Assembly (NCBI RefSeq): GCF_003049085.1
Contig: NZ_PIQX01000005.1
Location: 117,864-181,863 of the forward strand
Direction of reading: 5' to 3'
From: Campylobacter concisus
GTDB lineage: Bacteria > Campylobacterota > Campylobacteria > Campylobacterales > Campylobacteraceae
Length of the DNA: 64,000 bases
The position numbers and the translations under genes are program-made. Positions 8,872 through 17,847 of the stretch are shown here, piece after piece; the first letter of the stretch is position 1; every line of letters starts with the position of its first letter. The notes below the pieces were generated by a model. The model had not been told where the DNA came from and did no database searches. It was given only the letters and a program-made list of their open reading frames with translations.

Positions 8872-9660
8872 ATGGTAACTATGAGAGATTTATTAGAGTG
8901 TGGCGTACATTTTGGTCACCAAACACGCCGCTGGAATCCAAAGATGAAAAAATTTATCTTTGGCGAGAGAAAAGGTATCTATATTATAGATCTACAAAAG
9001 ACTATCCGCTACTTCCGCTACACTTACAACATCGTTCGTGACGCAGCTGCTGAAGGCAAGTCAGTGCTATTTGTAGGCACTAAAAAACAAGCTATCGACG
9101 CTATAAAAGAGTATGCTGAAAAATGTGGAATGCCTTATGTAAATCACCGCTGGTTAGGTGGTATGATGACAAACTTTGGTACCATCCGCCAATCTATCCG
9201 CAAACTAGAAGTCATCGAAACTATGGAAGAAGATGGTTCGATAAATTTACTAACTAAAAAAGAGGCATTGATGCTTCGCCGCAAAAAAGAGAAACTTATC
9301 GCGACTCTTGGCGGTATCCGCAATATGAAAAGCCTACCTGATATGATATTTGTTGTTGATACAGTTAAAGAAAAGATCGCTGTTCAGGAAGCAAATCGTT
9401 TAAAAATTCCAGTTGTAGCACCTATTGATACAAACTGCGATCCTGATGTTGTTGATTATCCGATCCCAGGAAACGACGATGCGATTCGCTCTGTTCAGCT
9501 TTTCTGCCAAGAGATGGCTGAAGCTATCAACGAAGGTAAATCACTTCTTGAGCAAGATGGTGGCGAGCAAGCTGCTGGCGAAGAAGTAAGCCAAGATGAG
9601 AAAGACGCAGTTGTAGCTGAGGCTATGAGTGAAGAAGACTTTGGCGAGGACGAAGAGTAA
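8872..9660 (+). CDS. rpsB: 30S ribosomal protein S2
   Basis: Small-subunit ribosomal protein. 262 residues beginning [23 protein letters not shown], with [30 protein letters not shown] and [22 protein letters not shown], all S2 signatures. The C-terminal 40 residues are acidic, an extension seen in many epsilonproteobacteria. ACAAGGAG precedes the ATG. The stop codon overlaps the tsf start (TAATG), indicating coupled translation. Confidence 0.99.
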   Translation: MVTMRDLLECGVHFGHQTRRWNPKMKKFIFGERKGIYIIDLQKTIRYFRYTYNIVRDAAAEGKSVLFVGTKKQAIDAIKEYAEKCGMPYVNHRWLGGMMTNFGTIRQSIRKLEVIETMEEDGSINLLTKKEALMLRRKKEKLIATLGGIRNMKSLPDMIFVVDTVKEKIAVQEANRLKIPVVAPIDTNCDPDVVDYPIPGNDDAIRSVQLFCQEMAEAINEGKSLLEQDGGEQAAGEEVSQDEKDAVVAEAMSEEDFGEDEE

Positions 9661-10724
9661 TGGAAATAACTGCACAAATGGTAAAAGAGCTCCGTGAATC
9701 AACTGGAGCTGGTATGATGGACTGCAAAAAGGCGCTTAGCGAAGCAAATGGCGATATGGAAAAAGCCGTTGATATCCTTCGTGAAAAGGGTCTTGGTCAA
9801 GCTGCTAAAAAGGCTGACCGTCTTGCAAGTGAGGGCTTAATAAGTGTTGAAGTTTGCTCAAAATGCAAAAAAGCAACTATCAGTGAGATCAACTCTGAGA
9901 CTGACTTCGTTGCTAGAAACCCACAGTTTCAAGCACTTGCAAAAGATACAACAGCTCACATCCAATCAAGTAGCATAAAAACAGTTGAAGAGCTAAATAC
10001 AAGCACTTTAAACGATGTTAAATTTGAAGAATACTTCAAAACTCAGATCGCAACTATCGGTGAAAACCTTGTAGTTCGCCGCTTTGAGACTATTAGTGCT
10101 GACGATAAGAGCGTGGTAAATGGCTATGTTCACTCAAATGGCCGCGTTGGCGTACTTATCGGTGCAGCTTGCGAAAGTGCTGAAGTTGCAAACAAAGCAG
10201 CTGAATTTATAAGAAATTTATGTATGCACGCAGCTGCTATGAAGCCAAGTGTTATAAGCTACAAAGACCTTGACAAAGAGTTTGTTGAAAAAGAATTTAT
10301 CGCACTTCGCGCTGAACTTGAAAAAGATAATGAAGAGCTAAAACGCCTAGGCAAACCACTTCACCACATCCCTGAGTATGCTAGCCGCTGCCAGATAGGT
10401 GAGGCTGAGCTTGCAAAAGCTACAAAAGCGATCGAAGAAGAGCTAAAAGCTGAGGGCAAACCTGAGAAAATTTGGGACAAGATCATCCCTGGTAAGATCG
10501 AGAGATTTTACGCTGACAACACAGTGCTTGACCAACGCCTCACTCTTTTAGGTCAGTTTTATGTAATGGACGATAAAAAGACTATCGAACAAGTTATCGA
10601 AGATAAAAGCAAAGAGCTTGGCGGTAAGATCGAGATCGTGAAATACGTTCGTTTTGAGCTTGGCGAAGGCTTAGAGAAAAAAGTAGATGACTTTGCTGCA
10701 GAAGTTGCTGCTCAAATAGGCTAA
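9660..10724 (+). CDS. tsf: Translation elongation factor Ts
   Basis: Nucleotide exchange factor for EF-Tu. 354 residues. The N-terminal UBA-like domain has [29 protein letters not shown] of the core follows. It is longer than the roughly 283 residues of E. coli Ts, with a region around residues 210-270 typical of the longer epsilonproteobacterial form. It overlaps rpsB by one base and the ABC ATPase gene by one base, so the three genes form an operon. Confidence 0.99.
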   Translation: MEITAQMVKELRESTGAGMMDCKKALSEANGDMEKAVDILREKGLGQAAKKADRLASEGLISVEVCSKCKKATISEINSETDFVARNPQFQALAKDTTAHIQSSSIKTVEELNTSTLNDVKFEEYFKTQIATIGENLVVRRFETISADDKSVVNGYVHSNGRVGVLIGAACESAEVANKAAEFIRNLCMHAAAMKPSVISYKDLDKEFVEKEFIALRAELEKDNEELKRLGKPLHHIPEYASRCQIGEAELAKATKAIEEELKAEGKPEKIWDKIIPGKIERFYADNTVLDQRLTLLGQFYVMDDKKTIEQVIEDKSKELGGKIEIVKYVRFELGEGLEKKVDDFAAEVAAQIG

Positions 10725-11368
10725 TGGAAATTTTAAGAGCGTCTAATCTAGGCTTTGCGTATGATTATACGCTCTTTAATAATATAAATTTAACTCTCAA
10801 TCAAAAACAAAGCATCGCTATAACCGGTGTTAGCGGTTGTGGTAAATCAACGCTTTTACACATACTTTCAACACTTTTAAAACCAAATTTTGGCGAGGTC
10901 ATCTACCAAGGTAGATCGATCTATGAGCTTTCTCAAAACGAGCTTTTGGCTATTAGAAGGCTTCATTTTGGTATTATTTTTCAGTCGCACTATCTTTTTA
11001 AAGGTTTTAGCGCTTATGAAAATATCGAGCTCGCAAGTATCTTATCTGGCGAAAAAATAGAAGAAAAAGAGCTTGAGTCGCTTAAAATTTTAAATGTGAT
11101 AAATCAAAAAGTTGGTGAGCTAAGCGGTGGTCAGCAGCAACGTGTTAGTATTGCTAGAGTGCTTACCAAAAAGCCAAAGATCATCTTTGCAGACGAGCCA
11201 ACGGGCAACCTTGATAAGCAAACAGCAAATGAAGTGATGCAAGTTTTATTTGACTATATAAATGAAAATAACGCTGCCCTTGTTCTAGTAACTCACGACA
11301 ACGATCTAGCAGCTAAATGCGACAACTCATATAAGCTTGAAAACAAAGAACTTATACAGATTTTTTAA
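10724..11368 (+). CDS. ABC transporter ATP-binding protein, LolD/MacB type
   Basis: 214-residue ATPase with Walker A GVSGCGKST at 35-43, Q-loop FQSHYLF, signature LSGGQQQR, Walker B IIFADEPTGN and the H-loop VTHD. The size and the sequence around the signature fit the LolD/FtsE/MacB group that acts in lipoprotein release or mechanotransmission. No permease gene is adjacent, so the partner must lie elsewhere. It starts at the last base of the tsf stop codon, tying it to the rpsB-tsf operon. LolD is the best guess but not certain. Confidence 0.88.
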   Translation: MEILRASNLGFAYDYTLFNNINLTLNQKQSIAITGVSGCGKSTLLHILSTLLKPNFGEVIYQGRSIYELSQNELLAIRRLHFGIIFQSHYLFKGFSAYENIELASILSGEKIEEKELESLKILNVINQKVGELSGGQQQRVSIARVLTKKPKIIFADEPTGNLDKQTANEVMQVLFDYINENNAALVLVTHDNDLAAKCDNSYKLENKELIQIF

Positions 11369-11515
11369 ATTTTGAAGATTAAAATTTACTATTTTGTCTT
11401 TTAGTATGTTTGTAAATTTAGTCAATTTATAATATAAATTTTTATTAAAAAGCTTTATATAATAGGTACAATTAGGTAAGACTAAATTGCTTGCCTGATT
11501 AATAGAAAGTTTAGA

Positions 11516-11949
11516 CTACCCACCAACATGTTTTGTATTATTCTTATCAGCCTTTTGTTTTAAAAATTCCTCTTCTTCTTTTATAGGGTTATAATCATCT
11601 TTCATAAATTTTTATATATTGGCTTCCAGTATTCAGGGTAATTTCTAAAGCCAGCGCTATGTCCTGCTTCATAGCAGCAACTTACACATTTTAGCTCTTT
11701 ACCACTGCCAAGAATTTTTTATAGTGAGTATACATCTTTTGAGCTTGTGCTGATATTTTATTGCAGCTAGTGCAGCCATTGTCACCGATCTCTTTAAATT
11801 TGCTAGGATTATCGCCTTGGTTTTTGATGGCAATCAATACAATCAAAGCTTAGATACTCGTGATGAGGCTTTAGCTTATGTTTGGCTCTTAGCTCGTCAG
11901 AAACTACTATCTTTGTAATATTTAGATCACTCTTTGGATAAGCACCAAT
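11516..11949 (-). pseudogene. Remnant of a small multihaem cytochrome c
   Basis: The minus strand, read across three frames, gives a coherent protein: AYPKSDLNITKIVV ... HEYLSFDCIDCHQ with one intact CxxCH haem motif, then (after removing one A from the run at 11821-11825) NQGDNPSKFKEIGDNGCTSCN, then (after adding one A at 11715-11720) GSGKELKCVSCCYEAGH and YPEYWKPIYK, and a charged tail ending at TAG 11516. Two of the haem motifs have lost the His. The signal peptide is missing, a TAG preceding the first fragment. It looks like a periplasmic tetrahaem cytochrome c3-type gene in decay. The flanks 11369-11515 and 11950-12080 show nothing further. Confidence 0.72.
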
Positions 11950-12080
11950 CTATTAAGATAAATTAATATAAAAGTATGCAAATAACTACCAACGCGTTAT
12001 TCTAAAAGAATTTATAAGCAAATAATCGGACTTTATATCACTAGAGAAATTTTTGTACTTTATGATAATAGAGAAGGACC

Positions 12081-12689
12081 TTAAATCTCTTCTTTGATTT
12101 TTTTGTAAAGCTCTAAAATCTCATCTTTTTTAATGATAAAGCTATTTTTATTTGCTATTAGATAAGCTGAGCTTTGCATGATATCACCAGCGATCTTTAG
12201 TCCGTTTTGTTTCATGGTTGAGCCAGTCTCGACTACATCAACTATCGCGTCGCTTAAGCCAACTAGTGGCGCAAGTTCGATCGAGCCATAAAGCTTGATG
12301 ATCTTTACAGCTACGGCTTGTTTTGTAAAATAATTTCTTGTTATATTTGGCATTTTTGTGGCTATTTTTAGCTCTGGCTGGTTTAGATCTAGTTCAGAGT
12401 CGTTTTTTATGCCAATGCAAACTTTGCACTGTCCGATTTTTAAATCCAGTAGCCTTACAACATTTGGCTTGTGCTCTTCAAGTACGTCGAGCCCCACTAC
12501 ACCAATATCAGCCGCACCTTCAGTGACGTAAGTTGGGATATCTTGGTTGCGAACCATTAAAAATCTAAAATTTCCTTCTTCAAGGATTAATTTTCTATCT
12601 TCAAATAAAAAACTTGAACCAAAAATTTTTCTAAAAATTTCTAGTGTTGCCTCGGCTATTCTTCCCTTTGGTAGTGCTACTGTTATCAT
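12081..12689 (-). CDS. hisG: ATP phosphoribosyltransferase, short form
   Basis: First step of histidine synthesis: ATP + PRPP to phosphoribosyl-ATP. 202 residues starting MITVALPKGRI, with GAADIGVVGLDVLEE and the PRPP-binding DAIVDVVETGSTMKQNGL. It ends right after the catalytic domain and lacks the C-terminal regulatory domain of the roughly 300-residue long form, so by family rules it should need the HisRS-like partner HisZ, which is not in the window. The start overlaps the coaX stop by 4 bases. No other his gene is near. Confidence 0.95.
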   Translation of the reverse strand: MITVALPKGRIAEATLEIFRKIFGSSFLFEDRKLILEEGNFRFLMVRNQDIPTYVTEGAADIGVVGLDVLEEHKPNVVRLLDLKIGQCKVCIGIKNDSELDLNQPELKIATKMPNITRNYFTKQAVAVKIIKLYGSIELAPLVGLSDAIVDVVETGSTMKQNGLKIAGDIMQSSAYLIANKNSFIIKKDEILELYKKIKEEI

Positions 12690-13315
12690 ATTGTCATATC
12701 TTTCTTTTCAGTTATTAGCTTTTGCATGGCACGAAAAACAAGCATCTTGTCGCAAATAGCATTTTTAAAAAATTTTGACAAAAAGTCGCCATCTCCACCA
12801 GTAAAATATACTTTTTTGTCACCGGCTAGTTTATCTAGTAGAGTTATTATTGGTTTAATAATGCCATAACTCACGGCATCAGCTGTTTTTTGCGGTAGAG
12901 CATCTATGTCAATTTGTGAATTTATAGTGATATCAAGTCGTGGCGAGATGCTTTTGTAGGCATTTAGCATACTTGAAATACCTGGCAAGATATATCCTCC
13001 AAGATGGATAGAATTTGCCATAATGTCAACCGTTATCGCGCTTCCAGCATCAACGATTACGCCATTATTTATAGAGTAACATGCAGCTATTCTATCTACG
13101 CCTAGACCCTGGTATATCGTATCAATAGTAAAAAATGGTTCTAGATCCACAAACATCTTATTATCTTTTAAAATATTTAAAATTTCATCATTTACGGATA
13201 TAAAATATACTTTTTTTTCTGGCTTATAGCTTTTAAACTCAGAAATTTTCATACGTGAGATTTTGCCATCTTCTAAAAATGTAGCGTTAGTATTGCCTAT
13301 ATTACACAAAATCAT
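12686..13315 (-). CDS. coaX: Type III pantothenate kinase
   Basis: Phosphorylates pantothenate, the first step of CoA synthesis. 209 residues with the ASKHA-fold motifs of CoaX: an N-terminal CNIGNTNATF, GVDRIAACY, VIVDAGSAITVDI and HLGGYILPGI, then YFTGGDG. Shorter than the usual 240-260 residues, as in other campylobacters. It overlaps hisG (4 bases) and the upstream hypothetical gene (14 bases), so the group is translated together. Confidence 0.93.
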   Translation of the reverse strand: MILCNIGNTNATFLEDGKISRMKISEFKSYKPEKKVYFISVNDEILNILKDNKMFVDLEPFFTIDTIYQGLGVDRIAACYSINNGVIVDAGSAITVDIMANSIHLGGYILPGISSMLNAYKSISPRLDITINSQIDIDALPQKTADAVSYGIIKPIITLLDKLAGDKKVYFTGGDGDFLSKFFKNAICDKMLVFRAMQKLITEKKDMTI

Positions 13316-13634
13316 AACATCGCCAATTATTGTCTTGTAGTTCTTTTAAGGCTTTAGAACAAATTTCTGAGCTATAAAATATAGTTTTTTTTCTTAGATT
13401 TGTTTGGAATTTCATCTCTATTTTTTTAGAAATTTCTTCAAGTTCCAAAGCCTCTTTGCGTAGCAATCTACTTTTTGCTGTTCTTAAAAAGACAAGATTG
13501 TAAAAGCTCTTATTGTCCACTCCCCAAAAGATATCAAGCGTCTTTTTTGTGCTAAATTCACTTGTGTTAAGTTCTTTGATATCTTTTAAGAGAATTTTTT
13601 TGGCTTCAAAAAGCTCCCAAATTTTTTGGTTCAT
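13302..13634 (-). CDS. Hypothetical protein conserved in Campylobacter
   Basis: 110 residues, basic and mostly helical, without signal peptide or membrane segment and without a motif I recognise. Its place between coaX and a lipoprotein gene is the same as in C. jejuni as I remember it (Cj0395c position), which supports a real gene. It overlaps both neighbours by a few bases. Confidence 0.75.
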   Translation of the reverse strand: MNQKIWELFEAKKILLKDIKELNTSEFSTKKTLDIFWGVDNKSFYNLVFLRTAKSRLLRKEALELEEISKKIEMKFQTNLRKKTIFYSSEICSKALKELQDNNWRCYDFV

Positions 13635-14638
13635 TGCCCTAAATTAACAAGCTCATTATCATAATAAAAGGCACCATTGCCCATAAAGCTTTTATCTTTT
13701 ATCTCATCGCTAAATTCATAAATTTCAGCTCCACTGAGGTCTAAATTTGTTTTTATAACGTAGCCTGTTTTTTCGATTACGTAGAGCTTATTATTGATAA
13801 TAGTGGCTGCTGAGAAGATGGCAAATTTGAAATTTACTTTATTTTGCTCTTTTAGCATAAGATTTGTTCTTACGATCGTACCATCTTTTTTAAAGATATA
13901 AATTTCATCGTTATTAACTAGTACATCTTTGATCTCACCGTCATAATAAACCGTTTGACTTGGGTTAATGACGATTAGTTTTTTTGCTGTTGCTGCTATT
14001 AAGTTATCACCCTCAACGCCTAAGAATATGATGTTATTAAAGAAATTTTCAGAGCTTACGACCACGTCACGTAAAATTCTACCAGTCTCTTTTTGTACTA
14101 TGTAAATTTTGCCATCTAATGCCGGATAAACGATAAGCGAGCTCATAAAAAATGGTGCTACGACCCTTGAATCAACTGCTGCTATATTAGACGAGCTATA
14201 TTCCATTATTGTTGTTGCGGTATTTATGTCTATTAGATAGATGTGGTTTGTCGCGCTGATAGCTGCTAATAGGTTTTGATCAAGAGAAGCAGCAACAATT
14301 GCTGTTGGAAATTTATTGCTATAAACGCTGCGTCCACTAGGATCTGTCACATTTAGATCGCCATTTATACTAGATGAGATGATAAAGCCGTTGTTTTCAT
14401 TTAAGAAATTAAAATTTTCAGGCAACTTAATGTTTGTATTTAGGCCGTTTTTGGTGATAATATTGCCGTTATCAAGAGTGGCACCATTTGCATTTGCTGA
14501 TTTGATATAAGATGGCATATCTTTTGACAAAGAAATTTTGCCAGAGGTTTGAGCTGGCTCGAAATATTGTCTTTTTGTGCCACATCCGCTTAAAACTAAA
14601 GCCAAGGCAAAAGCCAAGAAAAGAGTAATTTTTTTCAT
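13631..14638 (-). CDS. Outer-membrane-type lipoprotein, probable beta-propeller
   Basis: 335 residues. A lipoprotein signal (LVLSGC, modified Cys at 19) directs it to the envelope. The remainder is rich in short beta-strand units such as GDNLIAATAKKLIVINP and NNDEIYIFKKDGTIVRTN at regular spacing, suggesting a PQQ/BamB-like propeller. Position between the 110-residue gene and the membrane protein matches C. jejuni Cj0396c by memory. Start overlaps the upstream stop by one base. Function unknown; BamB-like assembly role is only a possibility. Confidence 0.82.
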   Translation of the reverse strand: MKKITLFLAFALALVLSGCGTKRQYFEPAQTSGKISLSKDMPSYIKSANANGATLDNGNIITKNGLNTNIKLPENFNFLNENNGFIISSSINGDLNVTDPSGRSVYSNKFPTAIVAASLDQNLLAAISATNHIYLIDINTATTIMEYSSSNIAAVDSRVVAPFFMSSLIVYPALDGKIYIVQKETGRILRDVVVSSENFFNNIIFLGVEGDNLIAATAKKLIVINPSQTVYYDGEIKDVLVNNDEIYIFKKDGTIVRTNLMLKEQNKVNFKFAIFSAATIINNKLYVIEKTGYVIKTNLDLSGAEIYEFSDEIKDKSFMGNGAFYYDNELVNLGQ

Positions 14639-15201
14639 TATTTTATTCCCTGATAGTGTTTTAAATTTTTAACTAAAGTTTGAAGTTGAGAGTCGAGTGA
14701 AATTTTATTAAACTCATCATTTGCTTCTTTGATTTTGTTTTGTTTTAAAAGCTCAAAACCTTTTAAGAGCGTGCTATATTCGCTTAAAATTTGAGTGTTT
14801 GCATTACCATTTTGTGAAAGAATAATATCTTTTACTATAGGATTTACTTTTAAATTTGCAAGCTCGCTAATACCATTTGTCTCATTTTTATCAAGCTTTT
14901 GCTGAAGTGAAAAAAGTGCATATAAATTTGGTTCTTTTTCTTTTAAAATGCTTAAGGCATTTGCATCGTTTGGATTTAAAATGAGCTTTGAGTAAGCCAA
15001 ATTTGCATCTTCAATTCTATTATCATTTATTATTTTGTTCGAATAAAATCCAATAATTGCAATGACGGCAACAATAATGGCAATTATCATAAATTTTTTA
15101 TACTTTCTAAAGAAACGCTCACCTTTGATCATGCTTTCTAAAAACTGTTCTTGAGCACCAATCTCTTGTTTTATCTGTGTTAGATCTTCTTTTATAGCCA
15201 A
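14638..15201 (-). CDS. Membrane-anchored TPR-like (YfgM-type) protein
   Basis: 187 residues. A cytoplasmic N-terminus of about 40 residues is followed by one membrane segment (about 36-52, IIAIIVAVIAIIGFY) and an outside helical domain (AYSKLILNPNDANALSIL ... FELLKQNKIKEANDEF) resembling tetratricopeptide-like YfgM/DUF2659 proteins. Such proteins often pair with BamB-like propellers, and the next gene is just that. Start of the operon; promoter region is shared divergently with gatC. Function inferred only. Confidence 0.78.
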   Translation of the reverse strand: MAIKEDLTQIKQEIGAQEQFLESMIKGERFFRKYKKFMIIAIIVAVIAIIGFYSNKIINDNRIEDANLAYSKLILNPNDANALSILKEKEPNLYALFSLQQKLDKNETNGISELANLKVNPIVKDIILSQNGNANTQILSEYSTLLKGFELLKQNKIKEANDEFNKISLDSQLQTLVKNLKHYQGIK

Positions 15202-15289
15202 CGCTTTTCCTTTATTTTTTAAAAATTTTAATTCGCAGATTTTAACATAATTAAATTAAAACTATCCCAAAATTAAAGCTTGAATGTGA

Positions 15290-15295
15290 TATAAT
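15290..15295 (+). promoter_or_regulatory. -10 box of the gatC operon
   Basis: TATAAT with a TG two bases before it (extended -10), 34 bases before the gatC ATG. Confidence 0.6.
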
Positions 15296-15328
15296 GGCTC
15301 AAAATTAATTAATAAGGTTATTTATATA

Positions 15329-15616
15329 ATGCAAATAGATGATATTCTTTTAAATAAATTAGAAAAACTTTCTGCCTTACAAATCAGTGATGAAAAAAGA
15401 GAAGAAGTAAAAAAACAACTAAGCGAGATTGTATCTTTTGTTGATATTTTAAACGAACTTGATCTAAGTAGCGATGAAGCTGTAGTTAGCTCTATAAAAG
15501 GTGGCACACCTTTAAGAGAAGATGAGTCAAGACCAAGTGATGTGATTGATACGATCTTGAAATACGCTCCTTCACGTGAAGGGCATTTTTTTGCTGTACC
15601 AAAAATAATAGAATAA
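15329..15616 (+). CDS. gatC: Glutamyl/aspartyl-tRNA amidotransferase subunit C
   Basis: Small subunit of GatCAB, which converts Glu-tRNA(Gln) and Asp-tRNA(Asn) to the amidated forms. 95 residues with the GatC pattern: LEKLSALQISDEKREEV, FVDILNELD, and PLREDESRPS. Length is typical. gatA and gatB are not in the window, which is common. It starts a long plus-strand run reaching aroE. Confidence 0.95.
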   Translation: MQIDDILLNKLEKLSALQISDEKREEVKKQLSEIVSFVDILNELDLSSDEAVVSSIKGGTPLREDESRPSDVIDTILKYAPSREGHFFAVPKIIE

Positions 15617-15626
15617 TGGTAAAAAT

Positions 15627-16766
15627 ATGGATCTAATCGAACAGCTTCAGGCAAAGAATTTAAGTGTAAAAATACCAGAAGATAATAGCCTTAATAATCT
15701 TGCTAGCGATATAAAAACACTTTTAAAAACTGTTGTGAGTGATAAGGCAAGCGATCTTCACCTTGTTTCAAGATCTGAGCCTCAAATAAGAGTAGATGGT
15801 GCTTTAAAGCCCATTAATTTTGGCATATTAAGTGGTAAGGATATAGAAAATTTATGTTCTGCTTTGATTACTGATGAACAAAAAAGTGAACTTGAGAATA
15901 ATAAAGAGCTTGACTTTGCGATCGAGCTTCCAGATATTGGTCGCTTTCGTGGCAACTATTACTATACCATGAATGGTGATTTAGCTGCTGCTTTTCGTAT
16001 AATCCCAATCAATATCCCATCTCTTGATGAGTTAAATGCTCCACAAATTTTTAAACACATTATTAAGCGTGAAAAAGGTCTTATTTTGGTTACTGGACCG
16101 ACAGGAAGTGGTAAATCAACAACTCTTGCAGCCATGCTTAATGAGATAAATTTAAATTATAGAAAGCATATTATTACAATTGAGGATCCAGTCGAGTTTG
16201 TGCATAACAATAAAAAAGCTCTATTTTCTCATAGAAATATCGGCACTGACGCAACTTCTTATTCAAGGGCTCTAAAATCTGCGGTTCGCGAAGATCCAGA
16301 TATCATACTTGTGGGCGAGATGAGAGATAGGGAAACGATTTCAACGGCTATCACGGCGGCTGAGACTGGACACTTAGTCTTTGGTACGCTTCACACAAAT
16401 TCAGCCATTCAAACTATAAATAGGATCGTTGATAGTTTCGATGGAAGCGAGCAATTACAAGTAAGAAATATGCTTAGTGTTTCGCTAACTGCTGTCGTTT
16501 CACAAAGTCTAATCCCAAAGATAGGCGGTGGAAGATGCGCGGTGCATGAAATTTTAATAAACAATATGGCGATCTCAAACCTGATACGTGAAAATAAAAT
16601 ACATCAAATTTACTCTCAGATGCAGCTAAATCAACAACAAACTGGCATGAGTACGCAAACTCAGGCTTTGATGAAAGTGCTAAAAGAGGGTAAGATTACA
16701 AAAGAAAATGCGCTAGCTTATTCAACTAGCCAGCAAGAACTTCAAAATTTAATAGGAACTATATAA
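15627..16766 (+). CDS. pilT: PilT-family twitching/retraction ATPase
   Basis: 379-residue secretion-type ATPase. N-terminal part has ASDLHLVS and the FRGNYYYTMNG strand, then Walker A GPTGSGKST at 157-165, Asp box ITIEDPVEFVH, Walker B DIILVGEMRD, His box TGHLVFGTLHTNSA and the PilT-specific AISNLIRENK, a variant of the AIRNLIRE motif needed for retraction. This points to PilT rather than PilB/GspE. No pilin, PilB or PilC gene is near; it sits alone between gatC and the CvpA gene with tight spacing (10 bases before, one-base overlap after). Confidence 0.92.
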   Translation: MDLIEQLQAKNLSVKIPEDNSLNNLASDIKTLLKTVVSDKASDLHLVSRSEPQIRVDGALKPINFGILSGKDIENLCSALITDEQKSELENNKELDFAIELPDIGRFRGNYYYTMNGDLAAAFRIIPINIPSLDELNAPQIFKHIIKREKGLILVTGPTGSGKSTTLAAMLNEINLNYRKHIITIEDPVEFVHNNKKALFSHRNIGTDATSYSRALKSAVREDPDIILVGEMRDRETISTAITAAETGHLVFGTLHTNSAIQTINRIVDSFDGSEQLQVRNMLSVSLTAVVSQSLIPKIGGGRCAVHEILINNMAISNLIRENKIHQIYSQMQLNQQQTGMSTQTQALMKVLKEGKITKENALAYSTSQQELQNLIGTI

Positions 16767-17377
16767 TGGATTTAGTAACGTGGTTTGATATTATTATTAT
16801 TGCTCTTGTCTTGATGCTTGGCATAAAAGGCATATTAAATGGACTTATCAAAGAAGCTTTCGGACTTATCGGACTTATCGGTGGCTTAATTATAGCTAGC
16901 AGGTTTTCAGATCTATCTGGTGAGTTTATAACTAAAAATATATATAAATTTGAAAATCCTTCATTTTTACAGTTTGTTGCATTTATCTCTCTTTGGCTAG
17001 TTTTTTGGCTAGTTTGCTTGCTAGTTGGTAAATTTTTATCAAAAATAGTTTCAGTAAGTGGGCTTGGTTTTTTGGATAGACTTGGTGGATTTGTTATGGG
17101 AAGTGGAAAAATTTTCTTAACATTTTCGGCAGTAGTTGCTGTAATATCTGGTACTTCGCTAAATAATATAATTGCTCCTTATTTTGCGAACAGTAAAGTT
17201 TATCCGGTTTTGATAGAAACTGGCAAATGGATAACAAATCTTGATGTGAAAAATATCAAAAGTGAGTTAGATGAGATAGTGGCAAGACCAATGGATACAA
17301 ATAAAACTGATGCATTTATCTCAATGGATGCAAATGCTAGTGTAAATACCGACTCTAATATCACAAAAGGGGAATAA
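16766..17377 (+). CDS. CvpA family membrane protein
   Basis: 203 residues with four predicted membrane segments (about 6-24, 28-45, 64-87, 104-124) and the CvpA pattern [27 protein letters not shown] near the start and [15 protein letters not shown] in the middle. The hydrophilic C-terminal 60 residues are cytoplasmic or periplasmic. CvpA is linked to colicin V export and to envelope homeostasis, but its mechanism is unknown. Overlaps pilT by one base; fur begins one base after it. Confidence 0.85.
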   Translation: MDLVTWFDIIIIALVLMLGIKGILNGLIKEAFGLIGLIGGLIIASRFSDLSGEFITKNIYKFENPSFLQFVAFISLWLVFWLVCLLVGKFLSKIVSVSGLGFLDRLGGFVMGSGKIFLTFSAVVAVISGTSLNNIIAPYFANSKVYPVLIETGKWITNLDVKNIKSELDEIVARPMDTNKTDAFISMDANASVNTDSNITKGE

Positions 17378-17378
17378 G

Positions 17379-17846
17379 ATGATAGAAAATTTAGAATATG
17401 ATGCGTTGCTTGAGAAATTCAAAAGAGTGCTTCGCGACAATGGTTTAAAATATACGAAACAGCGTGAAATTTTACTAAAAACGCTATACAACAATGGCGA
17501 ACACTTTACTCCAGAAAGACTTTATCTTTTTATAAAAGAGACACACCCTGAGCTAAATATTGGTATCGCAACTGTTTATAGAACACTAAATCTACTTGAA
17601 GAATCAGAGATGGTGACATCAATCAGCTTTGGTTCGCAAGGTAAAAAATTTGAGCTTGCCACAAAGCCACATCACGACCATATGATATGCAGAAAGTGCG
17701 GTCTTATCATAGAATTTGAAGATCCAATGATAGAAAAAAGACAAATCAGTATCGCAAAAGATCATGGCTTTAAACTAACTGGTCATATGATGCAGCTTTA
17801 TGGAATTTGTGAAAAATGCTCAAAAAATAATATAAAGGGAAAGTAA
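17379..17846 (+). CDS. fur: Ferric uptake regulator Fur
   Basis: Iron-responsive repressor. 155 residues: winged helix with [15 protein letters not shown] and [15 protein letters not shown], then the metal sites in [11 protein letters not shown] and a C-terminal CEKC. The HDHMxCxxCG motif distinguishes Fur from PerR only weakly, but the position before lysS and glyA is that of campylobacter fur. It starts one base after the CvpA gene stop, so it is read from an upstream promoter, either that of gatC or one inside pilT/cvpA. Confidence 0.95.
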   Translation: MIENLEYDALLEKFKRVLRDNGLKYTKQREILLKTLYNNGEHFTPERLYLFIKETHPELNIGIATVYRTLNLLEESEMVTSISFGSQGKKFELATKPHHDHMICRKCGLIIEFEDPMIEKRQISIAKDHGFKLTGHMMQLYGICEKCSKNNIKGK

Positions 17847-17847
17847 G

